This document shows, piece after piece, positions 1-11,528 of a stretch of DNA of 64,000 bases. How positions within the stretch are numbered: position 1 is the first letter of the stretch; each line of letters starts with the position of its first letter. Position numbers and translations under genes: made by a program. The DNA is from Eutypella sp. D-1 (lineage: Eukaryota; Ascomycota; Sordariomycetes; Xylariales; Diatrypaceae), in NCBI GenBank assembly GCA_023313575.1, contig JAJTTP010000014.1, positions 992,001-1,056,000 on the forward strand, given 5' to 3'. A model generated the notes under the pieces. That model was not told where the DNA came from, made no database searches, and was given only the letters and a program-made list of their open reading frames with translations.

Positions 1-2734
1 AAGGGTGTAGATATCTTGATTGTAGATATATTGGAGCTCTCCTTTTCAGCGATCAGGTGGTTTCCGGCTGTATACTTCGTACATAATCTAAGTCATTGAT
101 GGAACACTCTCGGGAAGAAGCGACATTGTGACATTGTACGCATCCACTTTGCATACAACCTCGACTGCGGAATACTCGCTGCCCAGACCAGACTAGGTAC
201 AAGGCAGTGAATGACCACATGAACATGTAAGCCCTGGGCTGGACTAGACCGTGGACGACCACTAACAACTACTTGTATTATCTTGGACCCGAACTGACCG
301 CCAGAAGGTTTCCACTGGATCGTAGTATCCACGGTGGAGAAGGGGGAGGACCTGGGCGGCTCTCCCAGGCGAGTGATATCAGTCACCCCATCCGAGCGCC
401 ATCGAAAGAGGCTCCACTACCCCCAGAGTGATAGATAGCCAGACAGCTCAAAAGAAGAAAGTCGACAAGGCGTGACAGGCTCACCCCCGGACGGCCGAGC
501 TTGCGCTGCATTCCGGCTTTCTGGCCTCCCCTTTTTCCTCTTGAGCCTTTGACTATCTTGAGCAGGGGCTGCAGCATAGGTAGTACGAAGACAGTATTTA
601 AGTAAGAGGTAAGCAGCTTGAGTAGTAGTTAGTTCAAGTTATTACCCAGAGACCCTTTCTGGTTAGTATATTCTCCCCGCCCCTTGAAGGGAAGGAGACG
701 AAGATAAAGATCCCAAAGACGGAAGACTACTCGATCAGGTACAAGCCATATGCAGGAAGGTGGACAGCGCAAGTATATCATCACACATTTTATCTAACCA
801 GCCTAGGTAGGTTCCCTGGCTCTCATGACAAGCATTCTGGTCGGACGGCCCATAGATCAGTCTCCAGGGTTGGCGTTTTTTTATTTTCTTGGTATGGACG
901 ATTTTGTGCGAAAGTATCAAGAGCCCAAGGGGAAGGAATCCCGCCAGCTAACCCACCTGATTTCGTGTACCAATAGTAATTGACGACATGCGCTCTCTTT
1001 GTTTCGGCCCAGACTTTTCTCTATTTCTCTTTGTTTTCCTTTCTTCCTTCTTGATTCTCTGCGCCGATCCCCAAGTTATGTTCCCGCTGGTGGTGCTGTG
1101 CTCATGGCTGCTATCCCATATGGATCTATATAGTCTATATACTTACCTACCTAGGTAGATTAATACTTACCTTAATTAACTTGAAGTCAAATGGCCATGG
1201 ATGTCGAGATAGAAATCCGTTCCTAGTAGGTTCAGTCAGTTCCCGATTAGGTAGCACCCTTGAACGGCACTAAGTCCCAATCCTAGCAAGCTGCTCTCTT
1301 CCCAGTCACCCAGTCACCCTTGCCTACGAGTAGCCTGCCCAGGTACCCTATGAAAGTAAAAAAGTAAATACATACAAGTAAGTAGTAGTTCAGCTGGTAC
1401 TACCAACTACTGCAAGCGCCTGCAGTATTTCAGTACTTATGTACTTCATTCCACACCCAACCCACACATCTTTCCCTCCGATTTTCCCTCTTTTTTAATT
1501 CTCCAACCTCTTCAATTTTTGTCAATTATTAGTCGTTCATTGTCTTTCTCTTTCCCCCCTATTTCGTTGGTGGAGGAAGTTGTGGTTTTGCAGTAGTAGT
1601 TGCAGGTTTAAGGTCAGCAGCAGCTTAGGAGGGTCCTCAACTGATTGATTGATTCCAAGGTTGATTGATTGTTTGCTTGTAACCCAAAGCCGCATCGCAT
1701 CGCATCACATCTATCGCATCACCAACTCCGTCTCCAGCGACTCTGGGCGAGTTAAATGATCAGTCGAACTTTCCCTTTCCTGTCAAAACTTTCTTAACCA
1801 GGCGTGCCTACCCTCCCACCTACTACTTACACACTTACACTCTTAAGTACCTACCTAAACCCAGGTAGGTATCTACATGTGTACCTAGCGCCGCTACTAC
1901 GAACCTTGGAGGTACCTAAAGTTAACCTGGTGCCTGCCCTTGTTAACTCGACTAAACTCGACTAAACTCGCACCATCGACACCTATCAGTAAACGCCCCC
2001 CTAAGAGTGGCCCCCATCACCCCCCCCCCAAGGCACTAAATCACTAAATCATAAATCACTAAAATCATATTTCATCCTATCCATATCCGCCTTGCCGCCA
2101 AAAGTCTCGACGACAATCCCCCCCGACGGACGGCCCATTTTCCTTCTCCACTCAATTACCACACATCCCCCATCCCCCCCAACTAAACCCGTCGCACCCC
2201 TTTCGCATTTCTCGCGACATTTCTTTATCTTTTTTATTTGTATTTTGTGTCTTTAAACATACCTAATACACGGAGACTCAAACATTGGTCGAAAGGCCTT
2301 TTCAAAGGAGGCGCTTAAGCCTTATCGTGAGTCGCCTAAGCTTGCGACTGATTATACATAATACCAGTCAAATATCGAATATCCCGAACTTCGAGTGGCG
2401 CGACTTTCGCTTCGCAGTATCCCGCATACAAAACCGCGCGCACATAACGAACCGCAATCGAGTGAAGGGCGGGATTGAAGGAACACAAAAAGAAAACAAA
2501 AATAAAGTACCCGCCAGTCATGGTTGCATAAGTCAATTTGCTATTTCTGCGGCGGGCCTGTCACCTGCGATATCAATTACTACCGACCAGAGTCGCGATC
2601 GTCTTCCGTCCTTCTAGATTGGCACTGGAATGCTGCGCGCGTCTCACGACATTCCTCAACTCTCTCATTCCTGATTTTTCAAGTCGTTCCTCGATACCAA
2701 TAGATATAACACAATAATCGATAGCGCCTTCACG
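1..2734. other. gene-free 5' flank, probable promoter and long 5' UTR
   Basis: No supportable gene. The stretch holds short direct repeats (GATTGATT units near 1640-1670, GCATC units near 1690-1720, ACTCGACTAA units near 1947-1970), C-rich tracts near 2000-2030 and 2110-2200, and TAGGTA-type motifs near 802 and 1144. The pyrimidine-rich last kilobase before the ATG at 2735 looks like promoter plus leader of the following gene. An open frame at 2285-2617 has no recognisable content and is best read as leader sequence or an upstream ORF. Confidence 0.6.
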
Positions 2735-4513
2735 ATGTCCCATCTACAACCCGCGCCGACTGTCTCCTCGAGGGGTCTCCGTTACGAGACACCCGATTCC
2801 TCAGCGCGAAACCAGGGATCAGCCCTACCCTCTCCACCACCGCGACCGCGTCTGCGCCTCAAGCGTCGCAATGTATCTTCGCAATTGAACCCACCAACTC
2901 AGCATTTTCTCGCTTCCGTCGCCGCTGCCGATGTTCCTATTCCAAGCGTTGAAGAACCCGAGTTCGCGATGATTGACCACGAGATGATGGACAACTTGTC
3001 TGAAGTACAGGCACGGAACTTCGATGATATGGGCTTCTACCACCACCTACACACCCGAAGGTTTTCGCCCCCAAAGACTCCTGCGCTCGATATCCAGGCA
3101 GCGCTTGCTACTACGAAATTCCCCGACTGGACTATCGACTCCGACTGGAGTAGCTCCGACATGGATTCCGCCTCGGATTGCGAATCTAGTCGGCCCTCTA
3201 CGGCTTTCTCAACCCAGACGAGCGCTTCCTTGTTCAGTCGATATTCGATGCTTTCCGACGACGAGTGTCTTAGTCCAGGACCAGAGGTGGCAGACCCTAC
3301 CAAACCAACTACGCAGGGTGAAGCGGGAACCACCTCGAGAAAACCACGAAGGGCTCCCTGGACTAAAGCGATGACGGCGCATCTTTGGTCCACCTATATG
3401 CTCTATCTGCAGGACCCCAAGGTCACGCCTCTACGGCTAGGCAAGAGCTGTATCCCCCCGCACGGGGTATGTCTGCGCGTGGCGCGGGAAGCGAAGAGGA
3501 GTTGGAAGGGTTCCAGTTCTAAATCCACGCCACTGCCTTCTGATAGTCGGAGTACCCCGACTGTCGAAACCTCTAAACGCTTTGTACAGTGGCCTCACAC
3601 AAGCGCCGCTACCCGGGCTCATCTCCGGGAGTTGTGTCGCTTAAACGCTACGGCTAAGGCCGCCGGCCGCCGACGTTTCATGTCTCGGAGCCCCACACCT
3701 TTCAACAAAGCCGCTCATCGCCGTTGGAACCGGAGGGCCACACCCGCTCGCTCCCCTTCTATCTTCTCCAGCAATGACATGGCTATGTCACTTACTCTAA
3801 GCACTTCAGAGACCATGCAGCCGCACGGACCTCTAGCCCAACTCGCGCAATCGCCGCTAGAGCCATTCCCGGAACTTACGCCATGGGCCAACCCCGGAGC
3901 AGATACGTCGGTTCCTGAACCATCAGCCCCCGAGCTGGCTCGTCTCGGCTCTCCTTTCGCCGCAAACAGCTACGGACCTAGCACATCCTCTTCTCTGGCT
4001 GCTGACCTTAGCGTACCTCAGCAGTCGAACTCCCTGGGTTCCCGAAAGTCGCTCAAGTCGCCCGTTCGTCTAACAAGATCACGCTCAGGAACGCAGAAGC
4101 GCAAATCTCTCAAGACCGCCGAAGACCAACCAAAGAAGCGCAGGCCTAGCCTTACCACGACATTCGGGGAGAAGGCAGCGACTACAACACAAGATAGCAC
4201 GGGACCTTTGATGGGGAACCTCAGTGATCCATTTCAACCCGAATTGGCGGCAGGTGTTTCATCTGCACAGCAGCCTCGGTTAGGATCGCCGTTTCCCGGC
4301 TCTAACTTCAGCCAGTCCTTCCCAAACCGATCATCAACACCTCTCAACTTCAATCTGAGTGCTCTTCGTCGTCCTTTCGCAACGATTCAGCAACCAAATC
4401 AAAGAAGATCAGAGAGCCCATCTGCTAGATCCAGTCTGGCATCCCGCTTGACATACCTTGATCAACGATTGAGGGATTTTAGAAACCGCAGGCGTTCCCA
4501 GTCGCCTCTCTGA
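2735..4513 (+). CDS. unknown serine/proline-rich basic protein, probably nuclear (592 aa)
   Basis: Single-exon gene, 592 residues, not assigned to a named family. It is rich in Ser, Pro, Arg and Lys, as expected of a disordered regulatory protein. The only compact-looking part is about residues 207-259, with an aromatic pattern (PWTKAM, LWSTYMLYLQDP), a VAREAKRSWKG end, and a further W at 286; this resembles a short helical DNA- or protein-binding module, but that is inference. A basic KKRR patch near 467-470 could be a nuclear localisation signal. The motif RLGSPF occurs twice (about 403 and 517), and the C-terminus is Arg-Ser-rich (RNRRRSQSPL). The ATG at 2735 is the first Met and is preceded by a long leader. 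It is convergent with the peptidase gene downstream. Coding potential is convincing from length and composition; function is unknown. Confidence 0.85.
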   Translation: MSHLQPAPTVSSRGLRYETPDSSARNQGSALPSPPPRPRLRLKRRNVSSQLNPPTQHFLASVAAADVPIPSVEEPEFAMIDHEMMDNLSEVQARNFDDMGFYHHLHTRRFSPPKTPALDIQAALATTKFPDWTIDSDWSSSDMDSASDCESSRPSTAFSTQTSASLFSRYSMLSDDECLSPGPEVADPTKPTTQGEAGTTSRKPRRAPWTKAMTAHLWSTYMLYLQDPKVTPLRLGKSCIPPHGVCLRVAREAKRSWKGSSSKSTPLPSDSRSTPTVETSKRFVQWPHTSAATRAHLRELCRLNATAKAAGRRRFMSRSPTPFNKAAHRRWNRRATPARSPSIFSSNDMAMSLTLSTSETMQPHGPLAQLAQSPLEPFPELTPWANPGADTSVPEPSAPELARLGSPFAANSYGPSTSSSLAADLSVPQQSNSLGSRKSLKSPVRLTRSRSGTQKRKSLKTAEDQPKKRRPSLTTTFGEKAATTTQDSTGPLMGNLSDPFQPELAAGVSSAQQPRLGSPFPGSNFSQSFPNRSSTPLNFNLSALRRPFATIQQPNQRRSESPSARSSLASRLTYLDQRLRDFRNRRRSQSPL

Positions 4514-6554
4514 GCTCAACTCAGTTTTCTCATCTCATTTTACGATACAACTACTTCTCACTTACGACATATATGACTTTCCTTTGTATGACTATATTCC
4601 TATGACACGATGTCTTTACGACCTGGACAGTATATTCTCCACGATATCCCAACGCCACCTGCATAATGCATAATAGGGGCTTACGAACTCTTGGCACGCT
4701 GGCCTACAGGCCGAAACGCATGACACTTCCGGTACATGAACAGCACTTGGAAGAGATGACTCACGACAGCTCGCGCGAAATTTCCCTTCATTATACTTTT
4801 CCTACAGTTTTATCTTCTCGGGGGACGATAGCAAGTTTGGAGACCTAAATTGTGCACAACGCTTTTTCGAAAGTAGCCACAGCAGCGACCTTTATTTTCC
4901 TATTCTATTACTACTTGTATGGGCCCCTTGGCGGGCTCCTCATGTTCTTGCATGATGAGGACTTACGATGAATATGAAACGATCTGAAATGAACAGACGA
5001 AACACGACACAGACGACAGCGAACCTTTTCTTTTTTACCTCACTCTCTCCCCACTTCCTAACATGAACCTTGCTATTCATGCAATCTTGACGATATGGCA
5101 TGTTCTTCCCGCTGGCTACCACGGAAACAGTCAGCTAGCTCTGCCTGCCCTGTATAGCTCGGCTCGAATGAATATTGGCGTTTTTTTATACCTCCGGCAG
5201 CTCATGGACTTTTTTGTTGGACAATGTCCTGACGATATGACGAGATGTCTCCTCAGATGTTTGTTTTTCTTTCTAACCTATACCTTTTTTTTTCTGGATC
5301 ATGAAAAGGAAGAGACGATTTTTTCTTCCTTTTTTATTTCTTTTTTATTTCTTACCCCAAAAAGCTCCCCGCCTATCACGGCGCGGTGTGGCGCGGTGCT
5401 CTCTTTAGATGAACGGATCAGTTGCTACCTAAACCGAGGGTTAAGAAAAAAATCATACAAATTTATCGATTTAATTCGAATAATCATCTGCTGCTGTGAA
5501 CCTTCTTGTGAAATACCGTCCGTGCTTTCTCCCCTGTAACGCTACAGACTCACGATCACCCGTTACCGGCGAACCAACCAACCAACCAACCCCGCCGGTA
5601 GTTTCCGCGTAATCCGGACGTAACTCTCCGTTTCCTGGCGTGATTTCACTGGAAGAGAAAAAAAAAATTAAGACCGCTTTGTCTTCTAGGCGATGAACTT
5701 CAAAAAGCATAGAGGTGACACCCTACATCCCAGCCAGAGAAAGAAAGAGAAAAAAGAGAAAAAGGAATACCACGGGAAAGGCGAGGGACGTGCGCTGTCC
5801 CGCGATGAGACAAAACGGAACCAACACGGGTTTTGCCTGCCGTCTGATGGCATGGCATGGCCTATGAGGGTTCATTATTGATGTCCTTAGGTATCTGGAT
5901 ATGGGGATGGAGCCATTATATTTATTTACGCATGTCTGAGAGAGAGTGTGTGTGTATGTGCGCGCCCCGTCTTGTCTTGTCTTACATGCCAGATGCCGTG
6001 CCGTGGGCGATTTTGACCCCAACGCTGCCGCGCTATGTCTGTATTGGTACCTGAGAAGTATATATATATGTCGTTACACCACGGCTAGCCATCTCTCGCT
6101 TCTCGGAAGCCCGGGACCGGGACCTTGCGTTCGACCCTCTTCTGTGCTCTTCTGGTTCCGGTCTTATTTTGCTGTTGTACCTAGTTATGGGTTTAAAGGA
6201 TTGTGTAGTGAGAAGTTGTTCTTGTTATTACCGATGCCGGTGCGGGTGCCGAGTCCGCTGTAGCTAGAATAATAAATATGAAAGAGCTTTTGGCGGCATC
6301 CTTTTTTTTGAGATAGGGAAAACGAGCTTGCGTCTAGTGCCCGACTTTGATCTTCGATGCGATGCTTGGGTGGCTGGATAGATATTGAAGGTGAGTAGAT
6401 AGTTACATGTTGGATGCTATATCGAAGATACCGACCGATGTACATTTCACGCGGCACCAAACCGTCCTCCGCCTCGTACCCGAAACAACCTAGACCCGCT
6501 TCCCAGGTAGATAGATATACATACCACACGCCCATTGTCCACCACGACCACCCA
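4514..6554. other. intergenic, convergent 3' ends
   Basis: No supportable gene. It lies between two convergent genes and therefore holds two 3' UTRs. Visible features are T-rich tracts (5170-5360), an (AACC)n run near 5573-5592, a purine tract near 5740-5765, a GT/GA-rich run near 5938-5965 and CTTGT units near 5970. Frames of up to 158 codons here are low-complexity and unconvincing. Confidence 0.6.
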
Positions 6555-7764
6555 TCAACCCGCCTTCTCGGACCCCGTCCCCGTCCCCGCCTCCACCTCA
6601 GGCTCACCGCGTCTGCGGCGCGCGACCTCACTCTCGACGGCGGACCGGATAAGCTGCAGGACGAGCTCGCGGCCGAGGTCGATCTGCGCGGGCGAGGCGC
6701 CGGCCGGTACGTGCAGGAAGAGCACGCGTCGGCGTCGCTTCTGCCGCCACAGGTGCGCCAGGCTCGAGAAGTAGATGAAGTCGCACAGGTACCGCCCCGG
6801 GTCCGTCGATATCCGCAGCGTCGTCCCCTCTGTCTTCTGTCCTCCCCGCGCGTCGTCGTAGAAGTTCGTGAGTTTTTTTTGTTGTTTGTGTCTTAACTTT
6901 TGAATATTTTTTTTACTGGAGATGGTTTCATTTTGGGGGAGGGGATTGGGACAGGGAGGAGATCGTCATGTGAGACAGGAGATAGCTAGCTAGCTCCTCC
7001 TATGTAGTGGGCCGGAGGTCGCGGGCAATGCAAGGGAATTAATTAAGGAACAGAAGAAAATGCACGTACCGGACTGCGCTCGACCCACCTCCTGTAGACA
7101 TCGTCGACGTCGATGTCCGTTTCGAGCTCAGACGGGACGCCGTGCCAGACCCAGCGCTCGCCCTCGTTCTTGCGCCTCTGGTCGTCGTCGAGGAACTCTC
7201 CGTCGACGTCGCGCAGAGCATACCCGTCTCGATGGGCCAGCCTTTCGACCGAGTACACGGTCGGCGGCCCCGCCATGCCGATGTGGATCGCGAGGTCGTA
7301 TTCCGGACCGCCGCGGTCGCCGTCCCAGAACGTCGGGATCAGTGCCCGTACCGTTTGGTAGTTCACGCGCACTGCCTCCGGATGCACGACGATCCGGACC
7401 CCCGGGAACGCCGACGAGCTTGGCTCCTGCTCAGACGCCGTCGATGAACGGGTGCGCGCAGCCGCGTCCTTGGCTCGCTCCGGCGGCAGGTGGTCCGGCA
7501 GCGACGAGGCGATCTCCCAAGAGGGGTTCTTGGGGTAGAGCTCCTTGAAGGGCTGTGGGCAGGTACATGGAGTCAATCAATCAGTCAGTCAGTTGGTTAC
7601 GACTATTTAGTATCACTTAGTGCTGCACGCAAGCAAGTAAATGTACGGTTCATTAGACGGGTGAGGGGACGGGGGGCGGAGACGGAACCGGGGACGGGGA
7701 TGCATACGCCAAAGCCCGTGACTAGCACCGTCAGCTCATCGGGAGAGGGGGAGAGGGAACCCAT
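6555..7764 (-). CDS. pyroglutamyl-peptidase I (peptidase family C15), three exons
   Basis: A cytosolic cysteine peptidase that removes N-terminal pyroglutamate from peptides. Exon 1 is 7764-7708 and encodes 19 residues ending VTGFG; donor GTATGC. Exon 2 is 7552-7070, starting PFKELYP, so the join restores the family's opening signature VTGFGPF. Exon 3 ends with a TGA at 6557-6555. The catalytic triad is visible: Glu122 (VYSVERL), the Cys in GRYLCDF and the His in LFLHVP. The exon 3 acceptor is not settled: AG ending at 6897 (exon from 6896, 293 aa) and AG ending at 6837 (exon from 6836, 273 aa) both keep phase, and neither has a strong pyrimidine tract. The protein is longer than bacterial Pcp (about 215 aa), with an acidic/Ser-rich insertion near residues 48-67 and a Glu/Gly-rich tail. 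Confidence 0.88.
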
Positions 7765-8384
7765 TGGTCCTAAGAGATCGGAAACCCGACACTATCTTAA
7801 ATGATGCGACAGCTAAAACGATGGAATTATCCTTGAGACCTTGAATGATGTAGATGTCGCTACGCTAATGATACTACGTAGCCACCCATTATAAATATAC
7901 GTGATATGTATTGGTGCGTGGTTGTCTCGGGAGATGTAACTTTTAAAGTATGGTAAGAGCGAGAGATGGCGGAGAAGTTGCATGATGCACTCGTGTCAAT
8001 AAATTGAATCATCCAGGTACGATGTAAGCAGGTCGTGTGATAGTTAGTGGAGTAATTGGCTTGGTTGACTGTTTTTAGAGCGCTTCCTCTCGTCCGTCCA
8101 CACAAGCAAAGCCTGGGTCGCTAAATAAATAAAGGCCGAGAAAAGATTGGATTTTATGCGGGTTGATTACAACTCTCACTCAGAATTTCGCGATGTCTCG
8201 TGAAAAGTAAATAGTTTAAAATCGTGAACCCTAAATTTCCTCGTTTTTTAAAAGATCTATCTGGTATAGTATATGCCTCTCTACGTGGATGCTTCTCTAC
8301 TTTTCTCTTTCATTTCTCATACCGTCGTGATGATCGTGGTTCCTCTATAGCGGGAATACCCGTCGTTTCGGCCGAAAGACTAGA
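7765..8384. other. intergenic
   Basis: Nothing recognisable. It should contain the promoter of the peptidase gene (reading left) and the 3' UTR of the flavin oxidoreductase gene (also reading left). Moderately AT-rich, no repeats of note. Confidence 0.5.
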
Positions 8385-9605
8385 CTAGATGCTCTGGTCC
8401 TTCCGCCACTTCACGCCCTGGCGCGAGTACTGGATTGGCCACTGGACGTCGACGCCGAGGTGCTGGGCGCAACGGAGGACGAATTCGGGCTCGCGGAGTA
8501 GCTGACGCGCGACCAGTACCAGGTCCGCCTTGTCCTCCTGCACGATGTCCCGCGCCATCTCGGCATTGGTGACGAGGCCCACCGCGCCGATCAGCAGCTG
8601 CTTGCCCCCCTTCTTCCGCAGCTCATCCCGGATCTGCTTCGCCAGGTCTACCTGATAGTACGGGTGCACCTTGATGTTCTGAAGTCGGTTGTTTCCGCCA
8701 GAGCTGACGTCGAGCAAGTCGACGCCGACGTCGGGCAGCAGTGCCGCAAGCCGAATGCTCTGCTCGATGTCCCAGCCCTCGCCCGGGCCCATCCACTCCG
8801 TCGCCGAGATGCGCAGGAATAGGGGCATTTCCGCGGGCATGACCTCACGCACGGCCGCAATCACCTCAAATAGTAGGCGGGTGCGGTTCTCGAAGCTGCC
8901 GCCGTACTCGTCCGTCCGCTTATTGCTGATGGGCGATAGGAACTCCGTGATCAGGTACCCGTGCGCGCCGTGGATCTCGATGCAGTCGAGACCGACGTCG
9001 ACAGCCCGGCGCGCCGCGTCCCTGAAGCCCTGCACGAGGAGCTTGATGTCCTCGAGCGTCATGGCCTTAGGCTCCGGGTAGCCCTCAGCAAAGCGGATGG
9101 CGCTCGGCGCCCAGACGTTGTCGGCCCACCCGCCATTCTCGTCAGCGGCGACGGCGCTCGAGGACGCGAGCCACGGCGCCACGGTCGAGGCCTTGCGGCC
9201 GGCGTGGGCGAGCTGGATGCCGATCTTCTGACCCTGCGAGTGTGCGAAGTCGACGATGCGCCGCAGCGGCGCCTTCTGGCTGTCCTTCCAGAGTCCCGAG
9301 TCCTCGGGCGAGATGCGCCCGTTGGCCGTGACCGCTGTGGCCTCGACGATGGTAAGCGCCGCACCGCGCATCGCAAACCCTGCCAGGTGCGCGAAGTGCC
9401 AGTCGGTCAGGTGCCCATCATCCGCGCTGTATTGGCACATAGGCGACACGGCGAACCGATTTTGTAGCTGCAAACCCCGGATCTGTAACGGCCGGAACAG
9501 CGTCGGTGCCGAGTCCGGGTTCAGCGCCGTCCCGGCCGGCGGGTCCTGGGCCGGGGTGAAGAAAGGTGCGCCCGGCGCTGCCTTGTTGACGAGCTGTGCT
9601 GACAT
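8385..9605 (-). CDS. NADH:flavin oxidoreductase, old yellow enzyme class III (YqjM-like), 406 aa
   Basis: FMN-dependent ene-reductase that reduces activated C=C bonds with NAD(P)H; the physiological substrate cannot be read from sequence. Single exon, 406 residues, TIM barrel. The fold starts near residue 35 (LFRPLQIRGLQLQNR). SPMCQYS carries Cys57 and Tyr59, the pair typical of the YqjM class rather than classical yeast OYE. HGAHGYL supplies the paired active-site His212 and His215. It is followed by the family signature SPISNKRTDEYGGSFENR and a phosphate-binding glycine segment near the C-terminus (LIGAVGLV). The N-terminus has about 34 extra residues with no targeting signal I can see. It lies on the same strand as the peptidase gene but 620 bp away, so transcription is presumably independent. 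Confidence 0.95.
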   Translation of the reverse strand: MSAQLVNKAAPGAPFFTPAQDPPAGTALNPDSAPTLFRPLQIRGLQLQNRFAVSPMCQYSADDGHLTDWHFAHLAGFAMRGAALTIVEATAVTANGRISPEDSGLWKDSQKAPLRRIVDFAHSQGQKIGIQLAHAGRKASTVAPWLASSSAVAADENGGWADNVWAPSAIRFAEGYPEPKAMTLEDIKLLVQGFRDAARRAVDVGLDCIEIHGAHGYLITEFLSPISNKRTDEYGGSFENRTRLLFEVIAAVREVMPAEMPLFLRISATEWMGPGEGWDIEQSIRLAALLPDVGVDLLDVSSGGNNRLQNIKVHPYYQVDLAKQIRDELRKKGGKQLLIGAVGLVTNAEMARDIVQEDKADLVLVARQLLREPEFVLRCAQHLGVDVQWPIQYSRQGVKWRKDQSI

Positions 9606-11528
9606 AGCTTACTCTAATACGAATGCAACGGTATCCTAGAGACGATCGTTTCTAGAAATCGGCCCTCACGTTTATTTCCTTCTATCTCAAAAAGTTTTGA
9701 AACGGAAGCGGGTCGAGTACTGGGGGTGGCTTATCGGTGTGAAACAACGATGGCGATGTTAGTGATGAGAAGAGATCTAATCTCTTTAGCAGCTGAAGCC
9801 GGTCAGCGTAGAATCCGGTTTCGAATATTCTGTGGTCTGAACCTCTACTTGTATACTTGTATACGTGATACATAAGCGTATAGAATTACTTGGAACGCTT
9901 TTATGCTGAATAATGCTGCCTTGGAACTGCCACGCTGAATAATGCTAGGCGATTTGGATAGCCTTTAGGTACTATATTAAATTGGGGTTTGTGGCGGAAT
10001 TATTGCCCGTTCTGGGCGTTACTACATAGTCACTCCGCTGTCATCCCGCCGTTATCACCATTCTTGCTCCTTTTTTTTACCAATTTCTGCAAGTAATCCT
10101 ACTCGAAGGCATAGGGCTCGCTGCAAGTAATTCGTCACAAGTTCAATCGGCTAATACAGTACGCTCGAAACCCCCAATGGTCTTGAACCAGCCTGACGGG
10201 AAACAAGTATCAGCGTGCATTAATATCATCCATGGTATTGGACTGTCTGGAGAGTAGTTTGAGGAAGAAGAAAAGGGGGGGCGGCTGGGGGAGGGAGAGG
10301 GCAAAAACGGTAATATTTGTTGTTATCACAAAGCGATAAGGTATGCTCACGGGTAGACGGCGATAGTGAGGTTTGTTGTAGATTACTATCGTTCCTCCCC
10401 ATCCCCAGCCCCTTAAATAGTAACCCACGTGCGATAGCCTCTTTCTATGATCATACAGATCTCTACTATGGTACACTAATAAAGCTTGCAATTACTTGTA
10501 CTCCACCAGCCAACCCCTCATTAACGCACCGTCACAATACTAAGTAAGTCTCAATTTTTACAGTAATACACTTCGTACTATGTAGTAATTACGTGATCTA
10601 AGGAGGGGGCACGGCTCGTCCTGTCGTCCTCAAGGTCCCTTATCTGCTTATCTTCGAGACTTTTGTTCCAAACTTGTGACGGGCGTCTGTTGTTTCGAAG
10701 ATCCCAAGGGGAGGCGGGGGAGGTTTTCCTGGTTCGTCGATCATAGACACTGGAGGCAGCAATGCCGATATGTCAGTGCTGCCATGCCTTGCAGCAGGCT
10801 TGTCCAGGACCTTACTGTGGTCCGGTCTGCCAAGCGCAGGGATCACTACCCCAGACACTTAATCAATCTTGCACGCACTTGACGGTGCCAAGCCAGCATG
10901 TCATAGCGCCTCGTACCCATAATTCAGGGGTCGGCTACAACCTGAAGCAAGCTATGGTATAATTTGGCAAGCTCCTCCGGGGCCGTTCGCACGGGAGAGG
11001 ATCCCTTGGTGGTCCCCCTACCCTCAACCTTCTTTAAGAAGGTGATAAACACGTTTTCACTCGTTGAAACAACTAAACGCCACATGCTTCGTAGTTTCAA
11101 GATGCAGGGTGTTACCGGGTGATGCTTGAGCCTTGAGCTGAGCTAGGTGTAGCTGATAGCGTTCCAGAGCGGGCTGTTATGTGGTAACGGCCATACTTCT
11201 TGTAGTAAGGAAAGGCTTCAGCTGCTATAGGCAGGGTAGCAGAGCTATGAAAAGTTCAGACGATTCTTCATCGAGCAGTAAGCCCTTCTGCCCTTGCAGG
11301 ATACCCCTGGCAACAAAATCTTAATCGCTGGGGCGCATGCTGTAGGCGAGGTGATCGAAAATCATCTGGGGCACGCCGCATGAGTCCCATGCCTTTTTAC
11401 TTCTCCGCTTTCCCTCCTTCGAACTATCTCGAACGATCTCAGGTTTACACCTTCCTACCCATCGCACGATTATCGTGCTGTTTGAGTGAATTATCTCGCC
11501 ATATTCTGCACATAGTGACCCCGCGACC
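9606..11528. other. intergenic, divergent promoters
   Basis: No supportable gene. It separates the leftward oxidoreductase from the rightward BTB gene and so should carry both promoters. Several frames of 60-95 codons on both strands show no conserved content. A T-run at about 10070-10079 is the only simple feature. Confidence 0.55.

Noticed and set aside
2285..2617. 110-codon frame before the 592-residue gene
   Set aside because: No recognisable content; more likely part of the long leader. An upstream-ORF role cannot be excluded but is not supported.
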